Counted from the first letter of the stretch, positions 15,846-25,254 are shown. The stretch: 64,000 nucleotides of DNA from Paludifilum halophilum (GCF_002245355.1 NZ_NOWF01000002.1:1-64000); one strand, 5' to 3'. A program made the numbers and translations. Notes: generated by a model not told the origin, from the letters alone.

Positions 15846-16238
15846 TTATTCGCGACTGAAACGACGGTTGAAAACGAATAAGGCGGCACCCGCCAGGAAG
15901 AAGATCCCTCCGAGCAGAAAACCATTGAGACTCATAGCGGTTTCCGGCATTTCACCGCCTTCTTCTTTGTTTTCGCCTTCACCCTTTTGGGAATCATCGC
16001 CCGATCCGGGGTTATAGTTGGGATCAAAACCTGAAAGGGTTTCACATGCCAAACCGTCTTTATCTCGGTCCAGGTTATATGGATCCTCCCCGGGGCCTCC
16101 ATTTTCTTCAAAGAAGTCCTGAGCCTCTTTCCATGTAGAGAAATCGGAACAATTTTTGTCTGTAGCGGCCAGCGCAGAACCATTTCCGATCAAGAAGAAA
16201 AAGGTTAGAGCCGCTACAAATCCAATGAACTTTTTCAC
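15846..16238 (-). CDS. Excalibur calcium-binding surface protein with sorting-signal-like tail
   Basis: A signal peptide (MKKFIGFVAALTFFFLIG, cleavage after ALAA at about 25) is followed by an excalibur domain (about 28-68: NCSDFSTWKEAQDFFEENG, then DPYNLDRDKDGLACE), whose DxDxDG loop binds calcium in related proteins. A Gly/Glu/Lys-rich linker leads to MPETA, a hydrophobic span and a charged end (NRRFSRE). That tail has the architecture of a sortase signal, but MPETA is not the canonical LPxTG. It may be anchored by a housekeeping or class-specific sortase, or simply stay in the membrane. It is monocistronic with its own terminator. Confidence 0.75.
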   Translation of the reverse strand: MKKFIGFVAALTFFFLIGNGSALAATDKNCSDFSTWKEAQDFFEENGGPGEDPYNLDRDKDGLACETLSGFDPNYNPGSGDDSQKGEGENKEEGGEMPETAMSLNGFLLGGIFFLAGAALFVFNRRFSRE

Positions 16239-16384
16239 TTGCTTAAGCCTCCTATCCTCTCCCCACTATTGTTATTCGAACCTATTTATGGTTTTTTGTC
16301 CATTTTTTAATTCTAAGACAAGCCCCTGCTACACTGGCAAGAGCTTTGTGTCGTTAGGAAGACTTATAGGTTGAAGAAGATTGT

Positions 16385-16816
16385 CTAGTGTTCGTAGAAA
16401 AGTATCAAAGCTAAAAACATGAGGACGATACCCGAGATACGAGACCAATTGATTGGAATGGTTTGTCCACCGAGTCCAAAGTGATCCATAACCATACTAA
16501 TAATCAATTGTCCTAAAATGGCAGCAATGATCGCAGAAGCTGTTCCGATTTTTGGGACAGATAACACCATGATAAAGATATATAGGGCGCCAAATACACC
16601 AATAAACCATTTCCATTTTGAAACAGATAGGACGCCTGATAAACTACCCTTTCCAAAAAAGAATGTGAAGCACAACAAAGTTAAGGTACCGACAGCATAA
16701 GCCAAAAACGAGGCTTCCAAAGTTCCAATTTTTCTTCCGAGGGGTCCGTTAATTGCTGCTTGAAAAGCTAATCCTGCACCACCTAAAACGCTTAACAAGA
16801 AAAAGAACCAATTCAT
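16385..16816 (-). CDS. DMT-family transporter, YdcZ/DUF606 type
   Basis: This 143-residue protein has five hydrophobic helices and the DUF606 signature at both ends: LSVLGGAGLAFQAAINGPLG near the N-terminus and GTASAIIAAILGQLIISMVM in the second half. DUF606 proteins are half-size members of the drug/metabolite transporter superfamily and often occur in pairs. The substrate is unknown. The ribosome binding site is GAAGGAG. It is on the minus strand, divergent from the LysR regulator with the small membrane protein 17023-17358 in between, so the LysR protein may control it. Confidence 0.75.
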   Translation of the reverse strand: MNWFFFLLSVLGGAGLAFQAAINGPLGRKIGTLEASFLAYAVGTLTLLCFTFFFGKGSLSGVLSVSKWKWFIGVFGALYIFIMVLSVPKIGTASAIIAAILGQLIISMVMDHFGLGGQTIPINWSRISGIVLMFLALILFYEH

Positions 16817-16983
16817 TGTTTTCTCCTTCCTCCAACCAAGAAAGTATGATCATATAGATCATTACAAGAAATACCTATCTCTCTTTATATAAACTACGAA
16901 AGGCTGGAAAAAGCAGCTCAGGAAGAAATCTTCGAACATGTTCGGTATTGGGATAACCTTTACCTTGCAAATAACTGACGGCA

Positions 16984-17022
16984 TAAGAGTGGTTTACGCT
17001 GTTAGAGTGTAAACCACTCTTT
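16984..17022. terminator. Long perfect hairpin between two minus-strand genes
   Basis: AAGAGTGGTTTAC and GTAAACCACTCTT form a perfect 13-bp stem around a loop of about 11 bases, directly next to the stop of the gene at 17023. A T-run follows only on the plus strand. It probably separates the small membrane protein from the DMT gene. Confidence 0.6.
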
Positions 17023-17358
17023 TTATGCACTCTTTGAGTTGTTTCCGTACATAAAGTAACCAGATACCAAAAATAGAACTCCAGGTAGTGTCCACAAGAC
17101 CTGAGCATATATAAACCCGATAAGACCCGTTGCAAAAGTAATATCTCGAGCATATTTATCATTTCTTTTCGCAGTGATTAATGCTGTGACAGACATGAAC
17201 ATAAGGATCCATTGCCCTCCCGCTTGTATCATGAGCCAGTCATAAGAATAGGGGTCCATTCCAATAAACCGAACAAGACGACTCCAAAATATTGGGACAA
17301 CAACTCCGGATACACCAGCCATCGAGTTGAGTGCTACAAACCCATTCATCTTTCCCAC
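17023..17358 (-). CDS. Hypothetical small integral membrane protein (111 aa)
   Basis: Three likely transmembrane segments are seen (about 8-26, 47-65 and 79-103, the last LIGFIYAQVLWTLPGVLFLV). A ribosome binding site, AAGGTGGG, precedes the start. No family is recognised. Position between a LysR regulator (divergent) and a DUF606 transporter (same direction) suggests it is part of the same small regulated transport locus. Confidence 0.5.
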   Translation of the reverse strand: MGKMNGFVALNSMAGVSGVVVPIFWSRLVRFIGMDPYSYDWLMIQAGGQWILMFMSVTALITAKRNDKYARDITFATGLIGFIYAQVLWTLPGVLFLVSGYFMYGNNSKSA

Positions 17359-17476
17359 CTTATTCTTTACAGTCTGTTTACTAAGATTATATAGTGAAGT
17401 AAATATTACTTTAAATGATTAAAAAAGATAACACTTATTATTAAAAGTGATATATTTCCTTGGGAGGGATGGGGCT

Positions 17477-18364
17477 TTGAATATTAACGATTTGCACGTT
17501 TTTCAGGTAACAGCTAAAAAAAGAAGTATTAGTCACGCGGCAGAGGAACTGAATTATGTACAATCCAATGTGACTTCCAGGATTAAATGTTTGGAATCGG
17601 AGTTCAATGTCACTCTGTTTTACCGTCATGCCAGGGGAGTGACGTTAACCCCTGCTGGGAAAGAACTCTTAAGCTATACCGATCAAATATTCCAGCTATT
17701 GGATCATGCCCAAAAATCCCTCGAGGAATTTTCTAAAACCCCTCGAGGTCAACTCAAAATCGGAGCGATTGACTCCACCAGTCTCGTTCGGTTGCCCAAA
17801 ACGATTGCTTCTTATTCTCGAAAATATCCCGAAGTCGAAGTCATCTTATCAACAGGAACGACTGAACAACTCATCCATCAGGTGTTGCAATATGAATTAG
17901 ACGGAGCCTTTGTGGTTGGACCTGTTCACCATCCGGAAATCGTCGAGCATCCCTACGTGACTGAAGAGTTGGTTCTTATCTCCAGTGGACAACATCCACC
18001 GGTTTCTTCTCTAAAAACCATCAATCCCCGAACGTTTTTTGCCCTTCCGTCAGGATGCATCTATAGGAGTAAATTAGAGAAATGGGTATCTGAAGAAGAT
18101 ACATCCATCCAAATCAAGACATTTACTTCTCTTGAAGCCATTCTGGCTTATGTAAGGGAGGGGTTAGGACATTGTATGTTGTCTAAATCCTTTCTCAATT
18201 ATCATCAGTTTATTAATGATTTTCGTGTTCAATCTGTACCTGATCGATACTCCAATGTAACTACCGTTTTTATCAGACGAAAAGATCTTTTCATGTTTCG
18301 AGCGTTCCAAGAGTTTCTGAATGAAATTCAGGAATCATCGCAGAAACTCCATTCTGCGATATAA
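17477..18364 (+). CDS. LysR-family transcriptional regulator
   Basis: The 295-residue protein starts at TTG 17477 (MNINDLHVFQVTAKKRSISH), chosen because GGGAGGGATGGGG precedes it and LysR proteins begin this way. The N-terminal winged helix-turn-helix (AAEELNYVQSNVTSRIKCLE) is followed by the linker helix and a periplasmic-binding-protein-like effector domain (about 90-290). It is divergent from a small membrane protein and a DUF606 transporter, which are the likely targets, since LysR regulators commonly control the divergent gene. The effector is unknown. Confidence 0.85.
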   Translation: MNINDLHVFQVTAKKRSISHAAEELNYVQSNVTSRIKCLESEFNVTLFYRHARGVTLTPAGKELLSYTDQIFQLLDHAQKSLEEFSKTPRGQLKIGAIDSTSLVRLPKTIASYSRKYPEVEVILSTGTTEQLIHQVLQYELDGAFVVGPVHHPEIVEHPYVTEELVLISSGQHPPVSSLKTINPRTFFALPSGCIYRSKLEKWVSEEDTSIQIKTFTSLEAILAYVREGLGHCMLSKSFLNYHQFINDFRVQSVPDRYSNVTTVFIRRKDLFMFRAFQEFLNEIQESSQKLHSAI

Positions 18365-18438
18365 TCGAGGGGGATTCCGTCGAACACCCGTTAAGAGGAA
18401 AATTATCCCCTTCATCACAGCATAATTTTTAAGGGAGA

Positions 18439-18684
18439 TTGATCTGCGCATTTCACGATCTCCCATTTGATATCGGGACCCACGCCGCGCCGTTGATCAA
18501 CTTTCCTTTCCTGGGAATAGGGGTGTATCGCAAGACCAGGCAACTCTTAACAGAAGAGCAAAGAAAACAATGGATGTTTATTTCCTCCACGTTGGATGAA
18601 TGGGAATTGGGCGCTCATTACACCCTGTGGGACTTGGACGCCATGCAATCCCGATCCATCCAGGCTGTAGTGCACAGGTATTGA
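18439..18684 (+). CDS. Truncated unidentified protein (at most 81 aa)
   Basis: An open plus-strand frame whose residues 7-80 look like real coding sequence ([20 protein letters not shown], then [20 protein letters not shown]). The frame ends exactly where the second sigK copy begins (18685), so the original gene was probably cut by that rearrangement. The TTG start is weakly supported. I do not recognise the family. Confidence 0.35.
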   Translation: MICAFHDLPFDIGTHAAPLINFPFLGIGVYRKTRQLLTEEQRKQWMFISSTLDEWELGAHYTLWDLDAMQSRSIQAVVHRY

Positions 18685-19032
18685 CATTAGAATCTCATTC
18701 TCGATACAACGGGCTGCGTACGTCGCCAGCTTCGTGCCCTTGTTGGGCCGGTAAGACTCAATGGCTTTGATCAGGCCGATGGTTCCGATAGAGATCAGAT
18801 CTTCGGTATCTTCGTTGGTGTTCTCAAACTTCTTGACAATGTGGGCCACCAGGCGCAGGTTGTGTTCGATCAGGGCATTGCGGGCCGTGGAACTTCCCTC
18901 CGCCATCTGCTTGAGGTACTTTTCTTCTTCCTTTTCACTCAGGGGTTGGGGAAAAGCATTGTTCTTGATGTAGGCAACAAAAAACATCACTTCTCGGAAC
19001 ATCAAAGCAAGGGTCGTGAACAAACCGGGCAC
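18685..19032 (-). pseudogene. Truncated duplicate of sigK (N-terminal fragment)
   Basis: From GTG at 19032 the sequence repeats the pro-sequence and region 2 of sigK (only one or two amino-acid differences, SAT/SST among them) and stops being sigK at CIENEILM, where the repeat ends at 18685. Beyond that the frame continues into unrelated DNA to a stop at 18547. Regions 3 and 4 are missing and no recombinase lies beside it, so excision could not repair it. It retains the full upstream control region and might still be transcribed in the mother cell. Confidence 0.9.
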
Positions 19033-19189
19033 GCCGCCGTCACCTCCGCTCTTGCTCTGCCGAAAAACAGGTGTTATCAACATATGCGTTCGGATAAGGG
19101 CGCGTGCCTGTACGGGAAATTTAATCGATTGGTCCGCCCTCCCTTTATAACTGTCTGAAACTTTTATATACTGAAAAGATCAATCTTAC
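18685..19189. repeat. 505-bp direct repeat, copy 2
   Basis: This is the second copy of the sigK 5' region found at 7185-7689, same orientation, about seven mismatches, no indels. The flanks diverge sharply on both sides. The two copies bracket the 11-kb segment 7690-18684. Confidence 0.95.
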
Positions 19190-19237
19190 TGGTTTAGCTC
19201 CATATCGTTTATCCATTGAATAAAGCGAGGGAACACA

Positions 19238-20422
19238 ATGCAAACAACAGGAAATCAATACCTCGTTAAAAAAATCAACAAATCAATCGTTTTTGATACT
19301 ATCCGACGAAAGAATCCCATCTCCCGCGCCCAGATTTCTGAATCAACCAACCTTAATAAAGGGACTGTCTCCAGTTTGGTCAAGGAGTTGATCGATGACG
19401 ATCTGGTCTATGAAATCGGTCCCGGCCAATCCAGCGGCGGAAGAAGACCGGTTATGCTTTTGTTCAACCATGTTAGCGGGTACGCTATCGGCATTGACCT
19501 GGGTGTCAATTATATTTTAACCGTTTTGACGGACTTGGAAGGAAATTCGGTTGAAGAAGAGAGAACCCCGTTGCAGAACCTTTCTTTCGATTCCGTCATT
19601 TCGGCGCTGTTTCAGTCGATCCGGGCCATGATCGACCGGGCTCCCGACAGCCCTCGGGGAATCGTCGGCATCGGGATCGGAGTTCCAGGTATTGTGGATG
19701 AAAAGGGAACCGTTCTATTTGCTCCCAACCTAGGCTGGAAAAATGTAAACCTGTCTCGGATGATCACAGATGAATTCCATCTGCCTGTCATCGTTCATAA
19801 TGAAGCGAATGCCGGAGCAAAGGGAGAACATCTTTTCGGTTCGGGAAAGGGAAGGGAAAATCTCGTTTATGTAAGTGTCGGAATCGGAATCGGAACCAGT
19901 ATGATCATAAATAATGCTTTATATGGAGGGGCATCCGGTTTTTCCGGCGAGATGGGGCATTTTATCATCGAGAGCCACGGGAAAAAATGCAGGTGTGGAA
20001 ATCGTGGTTGTTGGGAATTGTATGCTTCCGAACGGGCTTTTTTGGAACAGGCAAAATCCTTGTCCGTCCCCTCAACTGATTCAGCGGATCTTGATTTGGA
20101 TCGGTTTATTCAAGCAGCAAACGAGGGAAACAGTGAAGTGATTCAATTATTCAATCAAATCGGCGAATACCTGGGGATCGGTTTAACCAACATTGTCAAC
20201 ACCTTGAACCCCGAGCTGATCATTATCGGCAACCGTTTTGCCAAAGCGGAAAAATGGATTCGCAACCCCATCCACCGGGTCGTTGAAAGCCGCTCCTTAC
20301 CTTATCACCGCCAGCCGCTGAAAATCGCTTTTTCCAGCTTAGGCACCCATTCCTGTGCATTGGGCGCATCCTCTTTTGCGATCAGCAACTTCTTTTCCGA
20401 CATGAAAGTTCCGGTGGGATGA
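19238..20422 (+). CDS. xylR: Xylose repressor XylR (ROK family)
   Basis: The 394-residue protein has an N-terminal winged helix (residues 15-75: PISRAQISESTNLNKGTVSS, then LVYEIGPGQSSGGRRPVML) and a ROK sugar-kinase-like domain (80-385) with the phosphate loop IGIDLGVNYILTVLTDLEG, GVGIGTS and the zinc site CRCGNRGCWELYAS. XylR binds operators upstream of xyl genes and is released by xylose. It is convergent with the xylose porter, followed by a shared strong terminator, and near xylAB, which supports the name. The start is ATG after GCGAGGG. Confidence 0.88.
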   Translation: MQTTGNQYLVKKINKSIVFDTIRRKNPISRAQISESTNLNKGTVSSLVKELIDDDLVYEIGPGQSSGGRRPVMLLFNHVSGYAIGIDLGVNYILTVLTDLEGNSVEEERTPLQNLSFDSVISALFQSIRAMIDRAPDSPRGIVGIGIGVPGIVDEKGTVLFAPNLGWKNVNLSRMITDEFHLPVIVHNEANAGAKGEHLFGSGKGRENLVYVSVGIGIGTSMIINNALYGGASGFSGEMGHFIIESHGKKCRCGNRGCWELYASERAFLEQAKSLSVPSTDSADLDLDRFIQAANEGNSEVIQLFNQIGEYLGIGLTNIVNTLNPELIIIGNRFAKAEKWIRNPIHRVVESRSLPYHRQPLKIAFSSLGTHSCALGASSFAISNFFSDMKVPVG

Positions 20423-20468
20423 AAAAAAGGCTGCTGACACGGCATAGCGGGTCAGCAGCCTTTTTCGA
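20423..20468. terminator. Bidirectional terminator between xylR and the sugar porter
   Basis: AAAAAAGGCTGCTGAC pairs with GTCAGCAGCCTTTTT around a loop of about 12 bases. A-run and T-run on either side allow termination of both convergent genes. Confidence 0.85.
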
Positions 20469-20594
20469 AACCAGGCTGGACAGCAAGTAGTGCGGCGGAG
20501 TTGCATGCTAGATGGTCTGTGTATAAACGGCGGAGATACCCCGCCTGTACCGATTTTCCGACAAGGGAGAGGCCGGTTTTTCACGAATGCATAT

Positions 20595-22022
20595 TCACGC
20601 CCATTTTCTTCGACGCCTGCGATCTTTATTTTCTTGTGCCCACAATTCCTCTAATTCTTCAAGCGATTTACCTTTTGTTTCAGGGACCAGCTTCCACACA
20701 AATAATGCGGATAAAACACTGATTCCTCCGTAAAAGGCATAGGTTAACCCCTCGCTTACTTCCATCATCGAAGGATATGTGGAAGAAATAAAGAAATTAG
20801 CTCCCCACTGTGCCGCAACCGCAATACCAATGGCTTGTCCACGTATTTTATTCGGGAAGATTTCAGAGAGCAGTACCCAACAAATCGGACCCCATGACAT
20901 CATAAAGGAAGCGGTATATATGATGATGAAACCTAAGGTTCCAAGTCCAATAATATGAAAGAAGGCCAACCCTGATACACCAAACATTCCGACAGCCATT
21001 CCGATGGATCCCGTAATTAATAAGGGTTTTCTTCCCCATTTATCCACCGTTTGAATCGCTAAGACTGTAAATATAACATTTACGGCGCCCATGACAACCG
21101 TCTGAACCATCGACGCATTTTGACCCGCTCCCATACTTTCGAAAATACGAGGTGCATAATACAGTGCTACATTGATGCCAACAAATTGTTGAAAGACAGA
21201 GAGTAGAATACCGACCACAATCACTAACTTCCCATAGGAAAATAAATGTCCGGAAGTTTTTGTGGCATTTAATGACGCTTTTATCTCGGATAGAATCGAT
21301 TTGGCTGTCTCTTTTGAACCATTGAGCTTTGTCAAAAGACGAAGTGCCTGATCATTTTTATTTTTCCGAACGAGATAACGTGGCGTTTCTGGTACAAAGA
21401 ATAACAGAACCAAAAATAATAATGCGGGTATTGCTTCGGAGGCGAACATATATCTCCAACCCACGTCGTTAATCCATTCTGTAGTCTGCCCCATGGCGAT
21501 AGCCCAATTAACAAAATAAACGACGAGCATCCCAAAAATCACGGCAAACTGATACCATGAAACCAACCTTCCACGAATTTGAGCCGGTGCGATCTCTCCG
21601 ATATAGGTTGGCGAAATGGCTGACGCTAAACCGACCCCCAGACCGCCAATCATTCTGTAAATATTGAACATGATTAAAAGAGCGATACTGGGTTCACCTT
21701 TTTCAAAAAATAGAAATTCAGGATAGGAAGATCCTAAGGCTGAAATGATAAATAAGACGGCGGCCAGTACCAGAGAATTTCTTCTGCCTATATGATTCGA
21801 AAAGAAACCTGATATGGCCCCACCAGCAATACAGCCGATCAATGCACTGGAAACAGTTAACCCATGAATCAATGAATTTAATCCTAAACGATCGATTAAA
21901 TAAACTTCTAATGATTGTTCTGCACCTGAAATAACAGCCGTATCATAGCCAAACAGTAAGCCTCCCAATGTCGCAACAAATGTAATGGACACAACAAACA
22001 AGGTATGATTTTGGGTTCTCAT
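20595..22022 (-). CDS. MFS sugar porter, xylose:proton symporter type
   Basis: The 475-residue protein has twelve hydrophobic segments and all sugar-porter signatures: GYDTAVISGA in helix 1, GRRNSLV after helix 2, RMIGGLGVGLASAISPTYIGE in helices 4-5, VPETPRYLVRK at the central loop, QQFVGINVALYYAPRIFE in helix 7, DKWGRKPLL and the C-terminal VPETKGKSLEELE. The closest known families are XylE/AraE/XylT proton symporters. It sits between xylR and xylB, with a cre site and XylR-like dyad upstream, so D-xylose is the likely substrate. Some members take arabinose or galactose instead. Confidence 0.85.
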   Translation of the reverse strand: MRTQNHTLFVVSITFVATLGGLLFGYDTAVISGAEQSLEVYLIDRLGLNSLIHGLTVSSALIGCIAGGAISGFFSNHIGRRNSLVLAAVLFIISALGSSYPEFLFFEKGEPSIALLIMFNIYRMIGGLGVGLASAISPTYIGEIAPAQIRGRLVSWYQFAVIFGMLVVYFVNWAIAMGQTTEWINDVGWRYMFASEAIPALLFLVLLFFVPETPRYLVRKNKNDQALRLLTKLNGSKETAKSILSEIKASLNATKTSGHLFSYGKLVIVVGILLSVFQQFVGINVALYYAPRIFESMGAGQNASMVQTVVMGAVNVIFTVLAIQTVDKWGRKPLLITGSIGMAVGMFGVSGLAFFHIIGLGTLGFIIIYTASFMMSWGPICWVLLSEIFPNKIRGQAIGIAVAAQWGANFFISSTYPSMMEVSEGLTYAFYGGISVLSALFVWKLVPETKGKSLEELEELWAQENKDRRRRRKWA

Positions 22023-22215
22023 GTTCGTGACGAGTGCAAGAATCTTTACTTTACTAAAGACACTTACACTCTACCTCCCTTCCCACCATGGATCCATCTA
22101 CGGCTTGGCAGGATATGTATTCGGACATTCTACTTCTTTCAATCGTGCATTCAAACTCTTTATCCATTGCACCGGGCCGCAGGGTCTCTCAATAAAAGGG
22201 ATGTTTTTCATTTTA

Positions 22216-22238
22216 CTTTGTTTATCCCTTGGACAAAG
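22216..22238 (-). promoter_or_regulatory. Candidate XylR operator upstream of the sugar porter
   Basis: CTTTGT and ACAAAG arms separated by 11 bases form a dyad that resembles the Bacillus XylR operator (TTTGTTT...ACAAA). It lies about 195 bases upstream of the porter start and close to the cre site. The match is imperfect. The rest of the 22023-22419 gap shows no gene. Confidence 0.45.
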
Positions 22239-22250
22239 AATATTCCATTT

Positions 22251-22264
22251 TGTAAGCGTTGTCA
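22251..22264. promoter_or_regulatory. cre site (CcpA binding)
   Basis: TGTAAGCGTTGTCA fits the B. subtilis cre consensus TGWAANCGNTNWCA at every position. It lies between xylB and the sugar porter, upstream of the porter. It implies carbon catabolite repression of xylose uptake by CcpA/HPr-Ser-P. Confidence 0.75.
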
Positions 22265-22419
22265 ATCAAAAGGCGTCGAACGGTGGAACTTACAAATGAA
22301 ATGGACCGAATTCTTAAACACCTGAAAACTACGAAAACCACGGCAGGCCAAGATAACCTCCCGGGTCGTGAATGTTGAGCTCCGTGAATCACCAAAAGCG
22401 ATTTCCTGATTCCTTTACA

Positions 22420-23931
22420 TTATTGCTGTCTGAAACCTTTCAATCTTCGACTCAGACCCCGGGTTTGCTTGTAGATATCTTGATAGATTCCAAACAATTC
22501 CCGATACACTGAAACCCGTTTCGGATCTGGTTGAAAGGTCTTACCGGTTTTCACAAAGGATTGAGTGCACTCTTCCAGACTGTCGAACCATCCCGTCCCG
22601 ACAGCCGCCAGCATGGCCGCACCCATTCCCGGTCCCTGCTCGTTGGTCAGAGTCACCATCTCCGTATTGAATACATCCGCCTGTATCTGTAGCCAAGCAT
22701 GGTTTCTGGCTCCCCCGCCGATGGCGACCATGCGGTCGATGTTCTTTCCCTTCCTCCTAAACAACTCAACAGACTCGTTCAAGGAAAAGGTAATCCCCTC
22801 CACGACACTGCGAATCAGGTGTTTCGAAGTGTGGGAGGCATCCAGCCCGATCCATCCCCCTCGGATGTCCGCATCCGCGTGGGGAGTCCGTTCTCCAGAC
22901 AGATACGGGCTGAACAACACCCCGCCGGAGCCCGGGGAGATCTCTTCCAACGGGGATAAAAAATCCGAATAGTGTTGATTGGGCCCCAGAAATCTCTTGG
23001 CCCAAGCTAAGCTGTCACCGGCCGCCAGTGTCACTCCCATGAAATAAAAGACACCCGGCCGCGCATGGTTGAACCCATGGACTTCCCCTTGAGGAGTGGA
23101 TTCCAGTCGATCCTGCGGGGACAGGATCACCCCGGAAGTACCGATACTGCCCATTGTTTGTCCTTCCCTCAGCACCCCCGCTCCGATCGCTCCGCAGGCA
23201 TTATCCGCACCGCCTGCAAATACACGGATATCCGGGGATAAGCCGGTTGCTCGAGCCTTTTCCGGCAATAACGTTCCCGTCTGTGCACCGGATTCCGTCA
23301 ATGGCGGACAAATCTCCGGATTCAGGTCCAGTTCCTCTAAGATCTCCCGGCTCCATTGTTTCCGGGACACATCCAACATCAGGGTACCCGAGGCATCCGA
23401 GATTTCCGCCTCTACACGCCCGGTCAGGCGGTACCGGAGATAATCCTTGGGTAATAGAAAGACGGCGGCCCGATCATACACCTCCGGTTGGTGCTTGCGA
23501 ACCCACAAGATTTTCGGAAGGGTGAATCCTTCCAGTGCAGCATTTTTAGCAATCGCCAGCAACCGCTGTTTCCCGACTGCTTCTTCAATATCCCGGCACT
23601 CTTCCGCCGTTCGCGTATCATTCCACAAGATCGCGTTCCGTAAGACACCATGGTCCTCATCCAGCAACACCAACCCGTGCATCTGTCCCGAAAAGCTGAT
23701 ACCTTCGATCTCTTCTGCTTTCACTTCCGCCGAAGCACGGAGTTCGGCCAAACCGGCCAGCGTTTGCCGCACCCATTCTTCCGGATCCTGTTCCGACCAA
23801 CCGGAATGTTCCCGGATGGTACGCAGGGATTTGGAAACAGTCCGTACGACCTCTCCCCGTTGGTTGACTAACAGGCATTTAACGGCACTAGTTCCCAGAT
23901 CCACTCCAATCACATATTTCATCTGCTTCAT
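22420..23931 (-). CDS. xylB: Xylulokinase
   Basis: The 503-residue FGGY-family kinase phosphorylates D-xylulose to xylulose 5-phosphate using ATP. It begins with the phosphate loop VIGVDLGTSAVKCLLV, then GISFSGQMHGLVLLD (substrate site), LWNDTRT, the FAGGADNACGAIGAG adenine-site region and AIGGGARNHAWLQIQADVF near the C-terminus. Length is normal for XylB. It follows xylA by nine bases on the minus strand, forming the standard xylAB operon. Confidence 0.93.
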   Translation of the reverse strand: MKQMKYVIGVDLGTSAVKCLLVNQRGEVVRTVSKSLRTIREHSGWSEQDPEEWVRQTLAGLAELRASAEVKAEEIEGISFSGQMHGLVLLDEDHGVLRNAILWNDTRTAEECRDIEEAVGKQRLLAIAKNAALEGFTLPKILWVRKHQPEVYDRAAVFLLPKDYLRYRLTGRVEAEISDASGTLMLDVSRKQWSREILEELDLNPEICPPLTESGAQTGTLLPEKARATGLSPDIRVFAGGADNACGAIGAGVLREGQTMGSIGTSGVILSPQDRLESTPQGEVHGFNHARPGVFYFMGVTLAAGDSLAWAKRFLGPNQHYSDFLSPLEEISPGSGGVLFSPYLSGERTPHADADIRGGWIGLDASHTSKHLIRSVVEGITFSLNESVELFRRKGKNIDRMVAIGGGARNHAWLQIQADVFNTEMVTLTNEQGPGMGAAMLAAVGTGWFDSLEECTQSFVKTGKTFQPDPKRVSVYRELFGIYQDIYKQTRGLSRRLKGFRQQ

Positions 23932-23940
23932 CCTTTTTTA

Positions 23941-25254
23941 TCAAACATTGAGAAGATACTGATTCAAAACGGAATGCAGATATTCCTGGCGCCCGGAACG
24001 GCTTTGAATCTCTTTTTTGTCCAAGATATAGGCTTCCAGCTCTTTGAGATCCGTTTGTCCGGAGCGGATGTCACGTCCGATGCCTTGGGTAAAACTGTTG
24101 TATTTCTCCTCCATGAAACGGTCCAACACCCGATCCTCAATCAAGCGGTAAGCCACTTTCAACCCTCTGGCGAAGCTGTCCATTCCAGCGATATGAGCAT
24201 AAAACAAATCTTCCGGTTCAAAGGATCCCCGGCGCACCTTGGCATCAAAGTTAAGGCCCCCGCTTCGAAATCCGCCCATTTTGAGAATTTCATACATCGC
24301 CAGGGTGGTGGAATAGAGGTTGGTGGGAAACTCGTCTGTATCCCATCCGACCAGCGTGTCGCCCTGGTTGGCATCTACAGATCCCAACAGATCGTGAATG
24401 CGGGCGTACCGCAATTCGTGTTGAAACTCATGCCCTGCCAGTGTTGCATGGTTGGCTTCGATATTTATTTTAAAATGATCCAGCAAATCGTATTTCTGAA
24501 GAAAAGCGTGGGTATTGGCCACATCGTAATCATATTGATGTTTGGTCGGTTCCTGAGGTTTCGGCTCAATCAACAATTGACCATCAAACCCGATTTCTTT
24601 CGCATAATCCACCGCCATGTGATAAAAGCGGGCCAGATTGTCCAACTCCAGGGCCATGTCCGTGTTTAAAAGCGTGTCATACCCTTCGCGCCCGCCCCAA
24701 AATACATAATTTTCCCCACCTAGTTCCTTGGCGGTTTCCAGTCCCTTTTTCACCTGCGCGGCGGCATAGGCAAAAACATCTGCATTCCCGGCTGTAGCGG
24801 CGCCGTGCACATACCGGGGATGATGGAACAATTGCGCTGTGTTCCAGAGCAGGCGGACCCCAGTGGTTTTCATGAAGGATTGGATCATATCCACGATTTC
24901 ATCCAGATTCCGGTTGGTTTCCCGCAGGGTGTCTCCCTCCGGAGCAATATCCCGGTCATGAAAGCAAAAAAACGGAACACCCAGCTTCTCGAAAAATTCA
25001 AAGGCCGCTTCCACCCTCTTTTTAGCCAGATCCATCCCGGAATAACGATCCCATGGTCTACGCATGGTCCCTCGTCCGAAGGGATCGGAACCGTCCCCGG
25101 TAAACGTGTGCCAATAAGCCACTGCGAACCGCAGGTGATCTTTCATCTTTCGATCTCCGACCGTTTCATCGGGATTATAATGTTTGAAAGCCAACGGGTT
25201 ATCGGATTGACTTCCCTCATAATGAATGGGACCTACCGTTTTAAAAATACTCAT
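23941..25254 (-). CDS. xylA: Xylose isomerase
   Basis: The 437-residue enzyme interconverts D-xylose and D-xylulose, with two divalent metals. Family signatures are intact: [12 protein letters not shown] (catalytic His), [29 protein letters not shown] (metal Glu), [20 protein letters not shown] and [19 protein letters not shown] (metal Asp residues). The start [14 protein letters not shown] at 25254 is the usual XylA beginning; GAGGAG lies immediately upstream. It heads xylAB, with about 220 bases of upstream DNA that include a candidate XylR operator. Confidence 0.95.
   Translation of the reverse strand: MSIFKTVGPIHYEGSQSDNPLAFKHYNPDETVGDRKMKDHLRFAVAYWHTFTGDGSDPFGRGTMRRPWDRYSGMDLAKKRVEAAFEFFEKLGVPFFCFHDRDIAPEGDTLRETNRNLDEIVDMIQSFMKTTGVRLLWNTAQLFHHPRYVHGAATAGNADVFAYAAAQVKKGLETAKELGGENYVFWGGREGYDTLLNTDMALELDNLARFYHMAVDYAKEIGFDGQLLIEPKPQEPTKHQYDYDVANTHAFLQKYDLLDHFKINIEANHATLAGHEFQHELRYARIHDLLGSVDANQGDTLVGWDTDEFPTNLYSTTLAMYEILKMGGFRSGGLNFDAKVRRGSFEPEDLFYAHIAGMDSFARGLKVAYRLIEDRVLDRFMEEKYNSFTQGIGRDIRSGQTDLKELEAYILDKKEIQSRSGRQEYLHSVLNQYLLNV

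Noticed and set aside
16875-17162. 95-codon minus-strand ORF across the long hairpin at 16984
   Set aside because: It reads through the terminator-like hairpin and overlaps the small membrane protein in another frame; no domain is seen.
23974-24669. 231-codon plus-strand ORF opposite xylA
   Set aside because: Antisense shadow of xylA; no ribosome binding site or recognisable domain.
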